In this document: piece by piece, positions 45,841 to 54,752 of the stretch
Position numbering within the stretch: the stretch's first letter is position 1
Layout: each line of letters begins with the position of its first letter
Assembly: GCF_017355525.1 (NCBI RefSeq)
Contig: NZ_CP067395.1
Location: 3,038,001 to 3,102,000, forward strand
Source: Lysobacter enzymogenes
GTDB taxonomy: Bacteria; Pseudomonadota; Gammaproteobacteria; Xanthomonadales; Xanthomonadaceae
Length of the DNA stretch: 64,000 nucleotides
Direction of reading: 5' to 3'
Program-made: the position numbers and the translations under genes
Notes under the pieces: model-generated
Database searches by the model: none
What the model saw: the letters and a program-made list of their open reading frames with translations, nothing else
What the model was told of the DNA's origin: nothing

Positions 45841-46436
45841 GCCGCGACCGCCCCGCGCCGCCGAGCGGCGACCGCCTGACCCTGATGCTCGACCTCGACG
45901 AGACCCTGGTCTACGCCAGCGACGTCGAACTCGGCCGCCCGGCCGACTTCCACGCCCTGGGCTACCACGTCTACCGCCGCCCGCACCTGCAAACCTTCCT
46001 CGACCACGTGCTGGCGCGCTACGACGTCGGCGTGTGGACGTCCTCGGGCCGCAGTTACGCCGAAGCCGTCTGCGCCGCGTTGTTCCCGCCGCAGACATTG
46101 CGCTTCCTGTGGTCGAGCGAGCGCTGCTCGATCAGCCGCGACTGGACCACCGGCGACTACCTCAACCGCAAGCGCCTGCAGAAGCTCAAGACCCACGGCT
46201 ACCGCCTGGAACGCCTGATCGCGGTCGACGACACGCCGAGCAAGCACGCGCAGAACTACGGCAACCTGGTGTGCGTCAGCGAATACCTCGGCGAGGATCC
46301 GCACGACGACGAGTTGCTGCACCTGATCGAATATCTCGATGCGCTGGCCGACGCGGCCAACGTGCGCAAGATCGAGAAGCGGCGCTGGCGCGAGCGCGTC
46401 GCCGGCGCGCAGGCCGCGGCGAGGACTCAGGCGTGA
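45837..46436 (+). CDS. FCP1/NIF-like HAD phosphatase
   Basis: Protein of 199 aa with the FCP1/SCP homology fold. The DxDxT signature is in LMLDLDETLVYAS (nucleophile near residue 19), followed by YRRPHLQTFL, the motif II GVWTSSGRSYAE and the end motif IAVDDTPSKHAQNYGN. In eukaryotes these phosphatases act on RNA polymerase II tails. Bacterial members with this motif order are less common, and their targets are unknown. It is co-translated with genes on both sides (ATGA and GTGA overlaps). Confidence 0.88.
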   Translation: MSRDRPAPPSGDRLTLMLDLDETLVYASDVELGRPADFHALGYHVYRRPHLQTFLDHVLARYDVGVWTSSGRSYAEAVCAALFPPQTLRFLWSSERCSISRDWTTGDYLNRKRLQKLKTHGYRLERLIAVDDTPSKHAQNYGNLVCVSEYLGEDPHDDELLHLIEYLDALADAANVRKIEKRRWRERVAGAQAAARTQA

Positions 46437-46855
46437 AGAAATTGCGCGAATACTCCTGTTTCATGTACTTCCAGGTTGCCTCGCCCGAGTTGGCCACTGA
46501 GGTGCTCGCGTTGGGCTCGCGCTACCATTTCAGCCATCTGCTGACCCCGCCGCGCGGATCCGCCCCGTCGCACGCAGGCACGTGGTGGCTGGAGTTCGAC
46601 TTCTCCGGCAGCGACAGCGAACGCCACCGCGTCCGCTTCCTGCTCGAACTGGCCGCGCTGATCGGCGAGGCCGACGGCGAAATGCGCTGCGGCTGGTACG
46701 ACGACGAAGCCGACGGCAACGGCGACGAACGCTTCGAGTTCTACCGCATCGCCGGCGGCCGGTTGATCTATCAGTCGGGCCGGATCGAACGCGGCGCCGA
46801 GCGGGCCGTAACGTTCGACCCCTACTGGTGTCCGGAAGCCGAATTCCCCGACTAG
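46433..46855 (+). CDS. hypothetical protein, third gene of the FCP1-like operon
   Basis: Soluble protein of 140 aa, unrecognised. Trp/Phe-rich beta character (TWWLEFDFSGSD, FEFYRIAGGRLIYQSGRIERG) suggests a small alpha/beta domain. The GTG start at 46433 overlaps the previous stop (GTGA). It ends just before a dispersed palindrome. Confidence 0.78.
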   Translation: MKKLREYSCFMYFQVASPELATEVLALGSRYHFSHLLTPPRGSAPSHAGTWWLEFDFSGSDSERHRVRFLLELAALIGEADGEMRCGWYDDEADGNGDERFEFYRIAGGRLIYQSGRIERGAERAVTFDPYWCPEAEFPD

Positions 46856-46952
46856 CCCCCTGTAGGAGCGGCGCAAGCCGCGACCGCGACATCGCGCCTG
46901 CGACCCAAGCGAGGTTTCGCGGTCGCGGCTCGCGCCGCTCCTACAGGGGGCT
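46854..46952. repeat. TGTAGGAGCGG-type dispersed palindrome
   Basis: Arms agccccctgtaggagcggcg and cgccgctcctacagggggct are exact complements, 99 nt end to end. It begins in the stop codon of the preceding gene, so it may also stop transcription. Confidence 0.9.
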
Positions 46953-47032
46953 GCATCGCGACCGGGCCGTCTCAATTTGCGCGTATAACCCGGGATAGGT
47001 TGACCTCTGTCCACAGACCCGGAGCCCCGGCC

Positions 47033-47941
47033 ATGCCCGCCAGCCAATCCGTCGCCCTGCCCTTGCGCGGCCAGTTCCGCGCGCTGTACCAGCAGCTCAA
47101 GCGCGCCGGCCTGCTGGCGCGCACGCCGGTGGTGTTCTGCGAAGGCGATTCGTGGTTCTCCACGCCCTTGGCGATGAACCTGCTCGATTGGATCGTCTCA
47201 CCCGCGCCCGAGGACGAAGCGCGCGGCGTGCCGCTGCTCGGCCACGGCGGGCTGTTCTTCCGCGCCGAACACAGCGGCGACTGCGCCGCGCGCAACCCCG
47301 ACGCGCCCAAGCGCTCGATGTTCGTGCGCGACAACATCGACGACCTGATGGGCTGGTACGCGAATTTCGAATTCGACCTGATCCTGCTCAGCGCCGGCGG
47401 CAACGACTTCGTCGACGGCTTCCTGCGCCGCGCGCTCGGCAACCGCACCGGGATGAGCGCGCAGCAAGCGTTCCAGCGCGTACTCGACAGCGGTCAGTAC
47501 GAGACCGTGCGCAAGGCCTACGCGCTGTTCCTGCAGGCGGCGATCGCCGCGCGCCCGGGCGTGCCGGTACTGGCGCACTCCTACGACTACCCGCAACTGA
47601 TCGGCCGTCCCGGCGCGCTGACGCCGGGCAACATCGGCGTGGCGGCGCTGCTGAAGAAAAGCGTCGGGCCGTGGATCGGGCCGAACATCCTCGGCATCGT
47701 CGAAGCCGAGCGGGTCGCGTTCGTGCGCCTGCTGATCGACGGCTTCGAAAGCAACGTGCTGCGCGCGCTCAAGAACGACGCGCGTTTCGCCGCGACGTTC
47801 GATTACGTCGACCTGCGCGGCACGCTGAGCCAGCCAGAACAGTGGTTCGACGAGATGCATCCCACCGAAGCCGGATTCCACGCGCTGGCGACGAAGTTCC
47901 GCGGCGCGATGCTCGCCAAGCTGCCGGCGCCCAAACGCTGA
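47033..47941 (+). CDS. SGNH/GDSL-like hydrolase
   Basis: Protein of 302 aa with SGNH-hydrolase blocks: CEGDSWFSTP with the nucleophile Ser near residue 41 (block I), LSAGGNDFVDG with Asn (block III) and FDEMHPTEAGF with Asp/His (block V). No signal peptide is evident, so a cytoplasmic esterase or lipase is likely. Between the blocks lies a helical insert of about 60 residues. A strong terminator follows. Substrate unknown. Confidence 0.9.
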   Translation: MPASQSVALPLRGQFRALYQQLKRAGLLARTPVVFCEGDSWFSTPLAMNLLDWIVSPAPEDEARGVPLLGHGGLFFRAEHSGDCAARNPDAPKRSMFVRDNIDDLMGWYANFEFDLILLSAGGNDFVDGFLRRALGNRTGMSAQQAFQRVLDSGQYETVRKAYALFLQAAIAARPGVPVLAHSYDYPQLIGRPGALTPGNIGVAALLKKSVGPWIGPNILGIVEAERVAFVRLLIDGFESNVLRALKNDARFAATFDYVDLRGTLSQPEQWFDEMHPTEAGFHALATKFRGAMLAKLPAPKR

Positions 47942-47973
47942 AAGCCGTCGCGCGAGCGCCTGCGTCGACAACG

Positions 47974-48001
47974 AAAAAGGCCGGCGAATGCCGGCCTTTT
48001 T
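47974..48001. terminator. bidirectional intrinsic terminator
   Basis: Perfect stem AAAAAGGCCGGC / GCCGGCCTTTTT with a 4-nt loop between two convergent genes (SGNH hydrolase and dacC). Confidence 0.95.
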
Positions 48002-48022
48002 CGTCTTGGCTGCGAGCGGAAC

Positions 48023-49285
48023 TTACTCCGACTCCCACCACATCCAGAACTCGTCCCACAGGCGCTTGAAGAACCCGCCTTCCTCGACCGCGGCCAGCGC
48101 CACCAGCGGACGCTGCGACACCACCTTGCCGTCGAGCATGACCTTGACCGAACCGATCGCCTGGCCCTTCTTGATCGGCGCGACCAAGGTCTTGGGCACG
48201 TCCATGCTCGGCTTGAGCTGCGGGTACTTGCCGCGCTGCACGGTCACCAGCAGCGGTTCGGCGACGCCGAGCTGCACTTCGGCGGCCTGGCCCTTCCACA
48301 CCTTCTGCTTGGCGATGGCCTTGCCGGCGTCGTAGAGCTTGTGGGTCTCGAAGAAGCGGAAGCCCCAGTTCAACAGCGCCTGGCTGTCGCTGGCGCGCTG
48401 CGCTTCGGAGGTCGACCCCATGACCACCGAGATCAGGCGCTGGTCGCCGCGCTGGGCCGAGGCCATCAGGCAGTAGCCGGCCTTGGAGTGGTGGCCGGTC
48501 TTGATGCCGTCGACCGACGAATCGCGCCACAGCAGCAGGTTGCGGTTGGGCTGGGTGATCGGCCCGACCTTCAGTTCCTTGATCTTGTTGTACGAGTACG
48601 CGGTCGGGAAATCGTGGATCAGCGCGCGGCCGAGCAGGGCCAGGTCGTGCGCGGTGGAGTAGTGGTTCTCCTGCGACAGCCCGTGCGGGTTCATGAAGTG
48701 GCTGTTCTTCAGGCCGATGCGCGCGGCGTACTGGTTCATCAGCGCGGCGAAGGCGTCTTCGCTGCCGGCGACGTGCTCGGCCAGGGCGATCGCGGCGTCG
48801 TTGCCGGACTGCACCACCATGCCCTTTTCCATCTCCACCAGCGGCGCGGTCTGGTTGACCGCGAAGCCGGAGTAGCTGCCGTCGGTGGCCGCGCCGCCCT
48901 TGCGCCAGGCGTTCTCGGTCATCATCACCTGATCGGTGTCCTTGACCTTGCCGCCGGCCATCTCGGCGGCGATCACGTAGCTGGTCATGACCTTGGTGAT
49001 GCTGGCCGGCTCGACCCGCAGGTCGGGGTTGTTGCTGGCCAGGATGTTGCCGCTGGCGGCGTCCATCAGCACCCACGCGGTGCCGGCGATCTGCGGCGGC
49101 GGCGGAACCGGCAGCGAGTCGCTGGCCGGCGGCTGCGCGGCGGCCGGAGCGGTCGCGGCGGCGGCCGGCTTGGCGGCGGGGGCCTGGGCCGAAGCCAGGC
49201 CGGCGACGGCGGTGACGAGGAAGGCCGAGGTCAGCGCGGCGAAGGCGGCCGCGCGCGGGACCATGCTCTTAAAGCGGGAACTCAT
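48023..49285 (-). CDS. dacC: D-alanyl-D-alanine carboxypeptidase (penicillin-binding protein 5/6 family)
   Basis: Trims the terminal D-Ala from peptidoglycan pentapeptides. The protein has 420 aa, with a signal peptide (cleavage near ASA-Q, about 33), a Pro/Ala linker, the SxxK motif SITK (95-98), the SGN motif in VQSGNDAA, the KTG motif in IKTGHHSKAGY and a C-terminal beta domain (PBP5_C). It ends in an amphipathic, Trp-rich helix (FKRLWDEFWMWWESE) that anchors it to the inner membrane. It is followed upstream by rlpA and mltB, forming a wall-remodelling block. Confidence 0.95.
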   Translation of the reverse strand: MSSRFKSMVPRAAAFAALTSAFLVTAVAGLASAQAPAAKPAAAATAPAAAQPPASDSLPVPPPPQIAGTAWVLMDAASGNILASNNPDLRVEPASITKVMTSYVIAAEMAGGKVKDTDQVMMTENAWRKGGAATDGSYSGFAVNQTAPLVEMEKGMVVQSGNDAAIALAEHVAGSEDAFAALMNQYAARIGLKNSHFMNPHGLSQENHYSTAHDLALLGRALIHDFPTAYSYNKIKELKVGPITQPNRNLLLWRDSSVDGIKTGHHSKAGYCLMASAQRGDQRLISVVMGSTSEAQRASDSQALLNWGFRFFETHKLYDAGKAIAKQKVWKGQAAEVQLGVAEPLLVTVQRGKYPQLKPSMDVPKTLVAPIKKGQAIGSVKVMLDGKVVSQRPLVALAAVEEGGFFKRLWDEFWMWWESE

Positions 49286-49469
49286 TGTTGAACTGTCTCC
49301 GGGACCGGTACCGTGCCGGCCGCAAGGCTTGGAGGTCGGCGCCGCCGTCCTGGCGGCCACCGTCGAAAGTGGCGGGACCGTGCCTTCCTGCTGCGGTCCG
49401 CGAGCCGTGCATCGTGCCTGAGATGGGCAGCGCTTGCAGCCGCCGGCCGATTCGGCCGGCGGCGGGGGT

Positions 49470-51104
49470 TCAGTCGCGCACGCGTTGCGGCTGGCCGAAA
49501 CCCAGACCGACGATGCGGGCGGCAAGTTCCGGCGCGGCCTCGGCCTGCAAGGGGCCGACCCGCAGGCGCCAGATCTTCTGGCCGTTGGCGGCGTTGCCGT
49601 CGAGCAGCCGCGCCGCGCCGATGCCGGCGCCGCGCAGCATGCCCAGGGCGCGGTCGGCGTTGCTGCGGGCGGAGAAGCTGGCGACCTGCAAGGTCACATC
49701 GCCCACGGACGGCGTATTGGCGGCGACCACCGCGGCGGCCTTGGCCGGGCTCGGCGGCGGCGGCGCGGCCGGCGGCGCCGGCAGCGCGGTCGCGGCGGCG
49801 ACCGTCGGCGCAGCGCTGCCGGCCTTCTTCGCGGCCTTTTCGGCCTCGGCCAGAGCGCGCTGCTGGTCCTTTTGCTGCTGCGCCAGCAGCTTCTGCTGCT
49901 CGCGCTGCTGCTTCTCCAGGGCGCGCTTCTCGGCCTTGGTCAGGGCCTTGGCCGGCGGCGGCGCGACCGGTTGGCCGGTCGCCACGCGCACCTGGCGCGA
50001 CTTCATCCAGGCGTCGAACTCGTCGGCCGTCATCGACTTGCCGTTCTGCATCATGTCGAAGCGGTAATCGTGCGGACCGGGCTTGCCGGCCGCGACCGTC
50101 GGCGCGGCGCTGGCGACGGCGGCCTTGACCGGCGCCGGCTGCCCGGTCGCCACCGTGGTCTTGACCGGCTCGGCCACGACGGGCGCGGGCTTGCCGGTCG
50201 CGACGGTCGTCTTGACCGGCGCGGCGGCCGCCGGCATCGGCGTCGGCTTGCCGGTGGCGATGCGCACGCCCGGCGGCAGTTCGCCGGCGTTGGCGCTGGC
50301 GATCGGCATCGCCGCGACCAGGCGGTCCATCGCGCTCGGCGTCTTGACCGGCGCGGGCGCCGGCGGCGGATTGTTGGCGGCGCTGGCGTACACCGGCGGC
50401 GGCGCCTCGCCCGGATGCAGCGCGCGCACCTCGACCCGGCCGGTGCCGCGCTGGGTGATGCCGAGCTTGACCGCGGCCGCGTAGCTCAGATCGATGACCC
50501 GGTCGTCGTGGAACGGGCCGCGGTCGTTGACCCGCACCGTCACCGACTTGCCGTTGTCCAGGTTGGTGACCCGGGCGAAGCTCGGCAGCGGCAGCGACTT
50601 GTGCGCGGCGGTGAAGGCGTACATGTCGTACACCTCCAGGTTGGAGGTGCGGCGGCCGTGGAATTTCTGGCCGTAGTACGAAGCGGTGCCGGTCTCGACG
50701 TAATCGTCGTGCGAATCGAGCACCTTGTAGGTCTTGCCGAGCACCACGTACGGCGAGCGGTTGCCGAACTGCGAGCGCGCCTCGGCGACCACGTCCGGCT
50801 CGGGGATGGAATCGACGTCGGGAATGTAATCCGGCGTGCTGTCCTTGACCCCCGGCGCGTACAGCCCGCCGGCCTTGTAGTTGCCGCGCTTGCTGAGGTC
50901 TTCCTGGGCCGCCGCGTACGGCGACTTCTTGCGCCCGCCGTGGGCCAGGGCCGAGCTGTGGACGCGGTCGCGGTCGGGCAGCGCCAACGCTTCGGAACTG
51001 GATTTCTTCGGGGAACTGGCGCAGGCGGCGAGCGCCAGCGGCAGCGCGGCGACGGCGAGCCGCCCGATCAGCTCGATCGGCGGCCGCTTCGCGCCGGCGC
51101 TCAT
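49470..51104 (-). CDS. rlpA: RlpA-like septal ring lytic transglycosylase / SPOR lipoprotein, expanded form
   Basis: Outer-membrane lipoprotein of 544 aa with lipobox LAAC (Cys28). The double-psi beta-barrel domain (about 135-215) has TGTASYYGQKFHGRRTS and VNDRGPFHDDRVIDLS in parts. A long low-complexity middle follows, with repeats of PVKTTVATGKPAP type (about 290-345) and a Gln/Lys-rich coiled coil (about 395-440). A C-terminal SPOR domain (about 465-540) would bind denuded septal glycan. It is much longer than E. coli RlpA (362 aa) because of the middle. Its start overlaps the mltB stop (ATGA). Confidence 0.93.
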   Translation of the reverse strand: MSAGAKRPPIELIGRLAVAALPLALAACASSPKKSSSEALALPDRDRVHSSALAHGGRKKSPYAAAQEDLSKRGNYKAGGLYAPGVKDSTPDYIPDVDSIPEPDVVAEARSQFGNRSPYVVLGKTYKVLDSHDDYVETGTASYYGQKFHGRRTSNLEVYDMYAFTAAHKSLPLPSFARVTNLDNGKSVTVRVNDRGPFHDDRVIDLSYAAAVKLGITQRGTGRVEVRALHPGEAPPPVYASAANNPPPAPAPVKTPSAMDRLVAAMPIASANAGELPPGVRIATGKPTPMPAAAAPVKTTVATGKPAPVVAEPVKTTVATGQPAPVKAAVASAAPTVAAGKPGPHDYRFDMMQNGKSMTADEFDAWMKSRQVRVATGQPVAPPPAKALTKAEKRALEKQQREQQKLLAQQQKDQQRALAEAEKAAKKAGSAAPTVAAATALPAPPAAPPPPSPAKAAAVVAANTPSVGDVTLQVASFSARSNADRALGMLRGAGIGAARLLDGNAANGQKIWRLRVGPLQAEAAPELAARIVGLGFGQPQRVRD

Positions 51105-52318
51105 GGGCGCGGCGCCTGCGGTTTGGCGGCGGACGCCGGCGCGGCGGCGGGTGCAAGCGGTGCGGTCGCAGTGGCCAAGGGATTCTCCCGTCCGGCGATC
51201 GCTTCCGCCAACTGATACACCGCCATGCCGTAATGCTTGGAGATGTTGTAGCGGGTGATCGCGTAGAAGTTGCGGAAACCGAGCCAATATTCGGGACCGT
51301 TCACACCATCGAGATTCAGCAGCGTCGCGGTCTCGTTCGGCGCCACCGGGGTCAGCGGACGGTAGCCGCGCGCGGCCAGATCCGTCAGCGAGTACACCGG
51401 GTCCATGCTCTCCGGTGCGAAGTCCTGCGCATTGCCGTCGCGGTTGGCGCGCGCGACCACCGGGCCGCCGCGCACCCAGCCGCCCTTCTTGACGAAGTAG
51501 TTGGCGACCGAGGCGAACACGTCGTCGAGATCGGTGAACAGGTTGCGCTTGCCGTCGTTGTCGCCGTCCACCGCGAACTCGCGATAGCTCGACGGCATGA
51601 ACTGGCCCCAGCCCATCGCGCCGGCGTAGCTGCCGGTGAGAGTGGTGATGTCGATGCCTTCTTCCTTGCCGAGCGCGAACAGCTGGCCGAGCTCGCCGCG
51701 GAAGAACGCCTCGCGGCGGTTCTCGCGATCGAGCTTGGCCGGGTCGCCGCTGCGCGGGTAGGCGAAGGCCAGCGTGTACAGCGCATCGACCACGTTGTAC
51801 TTGCCGGTGTTCTTGCCGAAGCTGGTTTCGACGCCGACGATGGCGACGATGATCTCGGCCGGCACGCCGGTCTGCGCCTGCACCCGCTCCAACTGCGCGC
51901 GATGCTCGGCGAGGAAGGCCTTGCCGCCGTCGATGCGCGCCTGGGTGATGAAGATCGGACGGTAATCGCGCCACGGCTTGCCTTCGGCCGGCCGCGACAT
52001 CGCCGCGACGATGGCGTCCTTGATCTGCGCCTTGGCCAGCACCGACTCGATGTAGGCCGGGTCGATCCCGTATTGCCGCGCGGTGTCGCGCACGAACTGG
52101 GCGCGGGCCTGCTCCAGCGGCATCTGCACCACCGGCGCGGGCAGCGCGGGCGTGCCGACCACCGGGGTCGCCGGCTTGACCGGCGCGGGCGCCGGAGCGG
52201 CCGGCGGGGCGGCCTGGGCGGAAGCGATGGGCGCGATCGGCGCCTGCGTAGCGCAGGCGGCCAACGCGATCGTGAGCGCGCCGTACAGGGCGCAACGGGC
52301 GGTGTGGCGTCGGGTCAT
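51101..52318 (-). CDS. mltB: membrane-bound lytic murein transglycosylase B
   Basis: Cleaves the glycan strands of peptidoglycan to 1,6-anhydromuropeptides. The protein has 405 aa, with lipobox ALAAC (Cys21 region), a Pro/Ala linker, and the SLT/MltB domain. The catalytic Glu lies in VGVETSFGKNTGKY and the family signature in AGAMGWGQFMPSSYREFAVDGDNDGKR in parts. ATG 52318 gives a proper lipoprotein signal; the upstream in-frame start does not. It is first in a mltB-rlpA pair overlapping by 4 nt, with dacC downstream. Confidence 0.95.
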   Translation of the reverse strand: MTRRHTARCALYGALTIALAACATQAPIAPIASAQAAPPAAPAPAPVKPATPVVGTPALPAPVVQMPLEQARAQFVRDTARQYGIDPAYIESVLAKAQIKDAIVAAMSRPAEGKPWRDYRPIFITQARIDGGKAFLAEHRAQLERVQAQTGVPAEIIVAIVGVETSFGKNTGKYNVVDALYTLAFAYPRSGDPAKLDRENRREAFFRGELGQLFALGKEEGIDITTLTGSYAGAMGWGQFMPSSYREFAVDGDNDGKRNLFTDLDDVFASVANYFVKKGGWVRGGPVVARANRDGNAQDFAPESMDPVYSLTDLAARGYRPLTPVAPNETATLLNLDGVNGPEYWLGFRNFYAITRYNISKHYGMAVYQLAEAIAGRENPLATATAPLAPAAAPASAAKPQAPRP

Positions 52319-52672
52319 CGGCGCGAGAGTAGCACGCGAATGCGAGGCAAAAAACCTTGGCATTGCGGGACTTAACCGATTTTATTCATGTAGGGTTTGC
52401 GGAGTGGAGGCGCGCCGCGAGCGCCAGAAAGATGAACAGCCGGCACCCGGCGCGGGCTGCGCTCGGCCGGTTCGGCGCCGGTCGCGCCCGGCAGCGACGG
52501 GACGGACTTCGGCCTCCGCGCGCTCGTACCTGCCGCAGCGATCCGGCCGCAAAGCCTCGCGACCCGAGCCCCTCCACCCTCGCCGGAACTCCGCGCCCTC
52601 AGGCGAAAAACGCAACGGCCCGGAAACGCTCGCCGCGCGTCCGGGCCGCCGTGTCGCTGCCGTCGCCCGGCC
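52319..52672. other. intergenic region upstream of mltB
   Basis: A 354-nt gap that holds the terminator of the metalloprotease-like gene (52616-52648) and an AT-richer patch at 52346-52398 (ggcaaaaaaccttggcattg and following), which is the probable mltB promoter area on the minus strand. No gene is supported. Confidence 0.6.
52616..52648 (-). terminator. intrinsic terminator downstream of the metalloprotease-like gene
   Basis: Stem CGGCCCGGA / TCCGGGCCG around a 15-nt loop; on the minus strand it is followed by TTGCGTTTTT. Confidence 0.8.
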
Positions 52673-54118
52673 TCAGCCGAACATCCGGTCCAGGATCGCG
52701 AACCGCTCCGGCATCAGCGCGCGCATCTGCGCCTCGTCCGGCGTGCCTTTGACCAAGTGATAAGTCATGTACGCCTCGGCGAAATCCTCGCCCGGGTCGA
52801 TCCCCAGATCGCGGTCGACCGCCGTGCCGCCGTCGGGCACGTAGCGATCGTCGGCGTAATGCGTCGAGAACAGCTGATCCTTCTGCACCGCCAGGTTCCA
52901 CTCCAGCGGCAGGCCGAACGGCCCGCTCGGCTGCTCGACCAGGTGCGCGGTCTCGTGCATGAAGGTGAAATCGAAATCCTTCTGCGCACGCGGATTGTCG
53001 GCGCCGTGCGGATTGACGTAGAACGCGCCGCCGCTGGCGTACATGTCGGCGCCGCTGTCGACCACGTTGCCGTGTTCATCGGTTTCCTTCGGCGTGTGCG
53101 GGTTCACCACCACCTTGTCGGTGGCCGCGATCGACGGCGACGGCTGCGCCGCCAGGCCCTTGGCGATCTGGTCGACGCTCGGATACGACTTGCCGTCCTC
53201 GCGCGCGTCGCCGGCCGGCACGATCACCTCGATCTCGCGCCCGTCGACGTGCACGGTGTACTTCAGCGCCGGCTCCTTGACGCTCTTGTCCGGCTCGGTG
53301 CCCGACGGAAACTCGTAGTCGACGCTGTCCGGCCCGCTGATCTCGTACGGCTTGCGCCGGCTGTCGGCCACGCCCGAATCCGGCGCCGCGTCGCGCCACA
53401 GGTCGGTCGGCCGCGCCTCGGTCAACAGGAATTTGCGCAGCGCGCCGCTGTCGCCCAGGTCGATGCCGTCGAGCTTGCCGCGCGCGGCCTGCGACACCGC
53501 GGTGTCGTAGCCGAACAAGGCCAGGGCCTGCTTCTGCTGGTCTTCGTTCAAGCCGCGGAACGCCGGCGAATCGGTCAGCGTGCCGAGCTGGTCCAGCGCC
53601 TGCGCATCGCCGGCGTTGCGGTGCATCGCCAGCGCCGCCTGCACCTGGGTCTGCGCCGGCAGGTCGTCGGGCAAGCGGCCGAGCGCGTCCTTGAGCGTCT
53701 GCGGAATCGCGATGTCCTGGCGCGCGGCGGCGATGTCCTCGCGGCCGACCGCGCCGTCGGCGCCGCCGAGCCCGGCGGCCGTGTCGAGCAGGCGCTGGTC
53801 GAGTTCGCCCGACTGCACGCTGGTCCATGCGCCGTCCGCATCCTCGCGCGAAATCGTACCGTCGACGTCGCCGCGCCCCGCGCCGACATCGAGCAGGCTG
53901 CGCGCGGCCTTGCTGTCGAGCAGGAACTGCGCGGCCTGCGCTTCGTCCTGCGAGAACTTGCCTTCGGCGTTGGCCGCGACCACGCGCAGGTCGTCCAGGC
54001 CGACCCGGCCGTCGGGCAGCGGCAACCAGCCCGGCTGGGCGGTGTCGAAGTCGGCGAAGTGGTCGCGCACGATCTGGATGGCGCGGGCGGCGTCGATGCC
54101 GCGGGGATCGATGCTCAT
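52673..54118 (-). CDS. putative anthrax-lethal-factor-type zinc metalloprotease with EF-hand-like repeats
   Basis: Protein of 481 aa, probably a secreted effector or toxin-like peptidase. The C-terminal domain has the zinc motif HETAH (388-392) in FMHETAHLVEQP and a downstream GEDFAEAYMTYHL (about 442-454) with a likely third ligand Glu; this pairing is typical of the anthrax lethal factor-like (ATLF) family. The first 140 residues carry three Asp/Gly-rich EF-hand-like loops (PLPDGRVGLDDL, RGDVDGTISREDA, LGGADGAVGREDI). No signal peptide or membrane helix is visible, so export would need a specialised system. No immunity or secretion gene is adjacent. The function is inferred from motifs. Confidence 0.78.
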   Translation of the reverse strand: MSIDPRGIDAARAIQIVRDHFADFDTAQPGWLPLPDGRVGLDDLRVVAANAEGKFSQDEAQAAQFLLDSKAARSLLDVGAGRGDVDGTISREDADGAWTSVQSGELDQRLLDTAAGLGGADGAVGREDIAAARQDIAIPQTLKDALGRLPDDLPAQTQVQAALAMHRNAGDAQALDQLGTLTDSPAFRGLNEDQQKQALALFGYDTAVSQAARGKLDGIDLGDSGALRKFLLTEARPTDLWRDAAPDSGVADSRRKPYEISGPDSVDYEFPSGTEPDKSVKEPALKYTVHVDGREIEVIVPAGDAREDGKSYPSVDQIAKGLAAQPSPSIAATDKVVVNPHTPKETDEHGNVVDSGADMYASGGAFYVNPHGADNPRAQKDFDFTFMHETAHLVEQPSGPFGLPLEWNLAVQKDQLFSTHYADDRYVPDGGTAVDRDLGIDPGEDFAEAYMTYHLVKGTPDEAQMRALMPERFAILDRMFG

Positions 54119-54257
54119 GGTCGGTCCTGAATGATGAATGCGCTGTCCGCGCGCGGGCCATACGCCGCACAGCTTGCCGCCGCGCAGCCTGCGGCGGCAT
54201 TAGGACTGGCCCTAGGTCGCGCGGGCGATTCAGGCCTCGCCGCGACCGCACCGCTGT

Positions 54258-54728
54258 TCAGTCGCCGCGATTCGCGTTGCCGATGGTCAGATGCAGCGGC
54301 GGCTGCGGCTCGCGCGGCAGGCCGAGTTCCTCGCGCAGCGCCAGCAATCGCCCGCAGCGCACCGGGCACCACACGAAGCCCTCGGTCTCGCGCACCGCCG
54401 GGTCGTACTCGAACTCGACCGTTTCGCCGTCGCAGCGCTTCCACAACGCCTCGTGCGGCGGCCGCTCGCCGCGGATCGCCGAGATGTGCGCGCCCCACAA
54501 CGGGGACTGCAACGCGCGCGTGCGGCGATGCCCGAGCAGGAACTGATGGCGCAGGTAACGGCCGAGTTCGGGATCGCAGTCCACGATCAGCCACCACTGC
54601 GTGCTGCCGCCGTCGCGGCGGGTGTGGCCGGTTTTGCCGAGAGCGGGGCTGTAGCGCAGGGTGCCGGTGGCGGTCAGGAAGGTGTCGCTCATCAGGATTT
54701 CATCGCCGCAGCGCACGCTCCATCGCAT
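54258..54728 (-). CDS. hypothetical protein
   Basis: Soluble protein of 156 aa, not recognised. It contains TQWWLIVDCDPELGRYLRHQF and a C-terminal WCPVRCGRLLALREELGL block, with three or four Cys residues but no clear metal motif. It starts at ATG 54728 (weak GGAG upstream); an ATG at 54692 is possible. It is followed by a 139-nt gap before the metalloprotease-like gene. Confidence 0.7.
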   Translation of the reverse strand: MRWSVRCGDEILMSDTFLTATGTLRYSPALGKTGHTRRDGGSTQWWLIVDCDPELGRYLRHQFLLGHRRTRALQSPLWGAHISAIRGERPPHEALWKRCDGETVEFEYDPAVRETEGFVWCPVRCGRLLALREELGLPREPQPPLHLTIGNANRGD

Positions 54729-54752
54729 TTTCGCCGCCGCTCCGTGCGCCGT

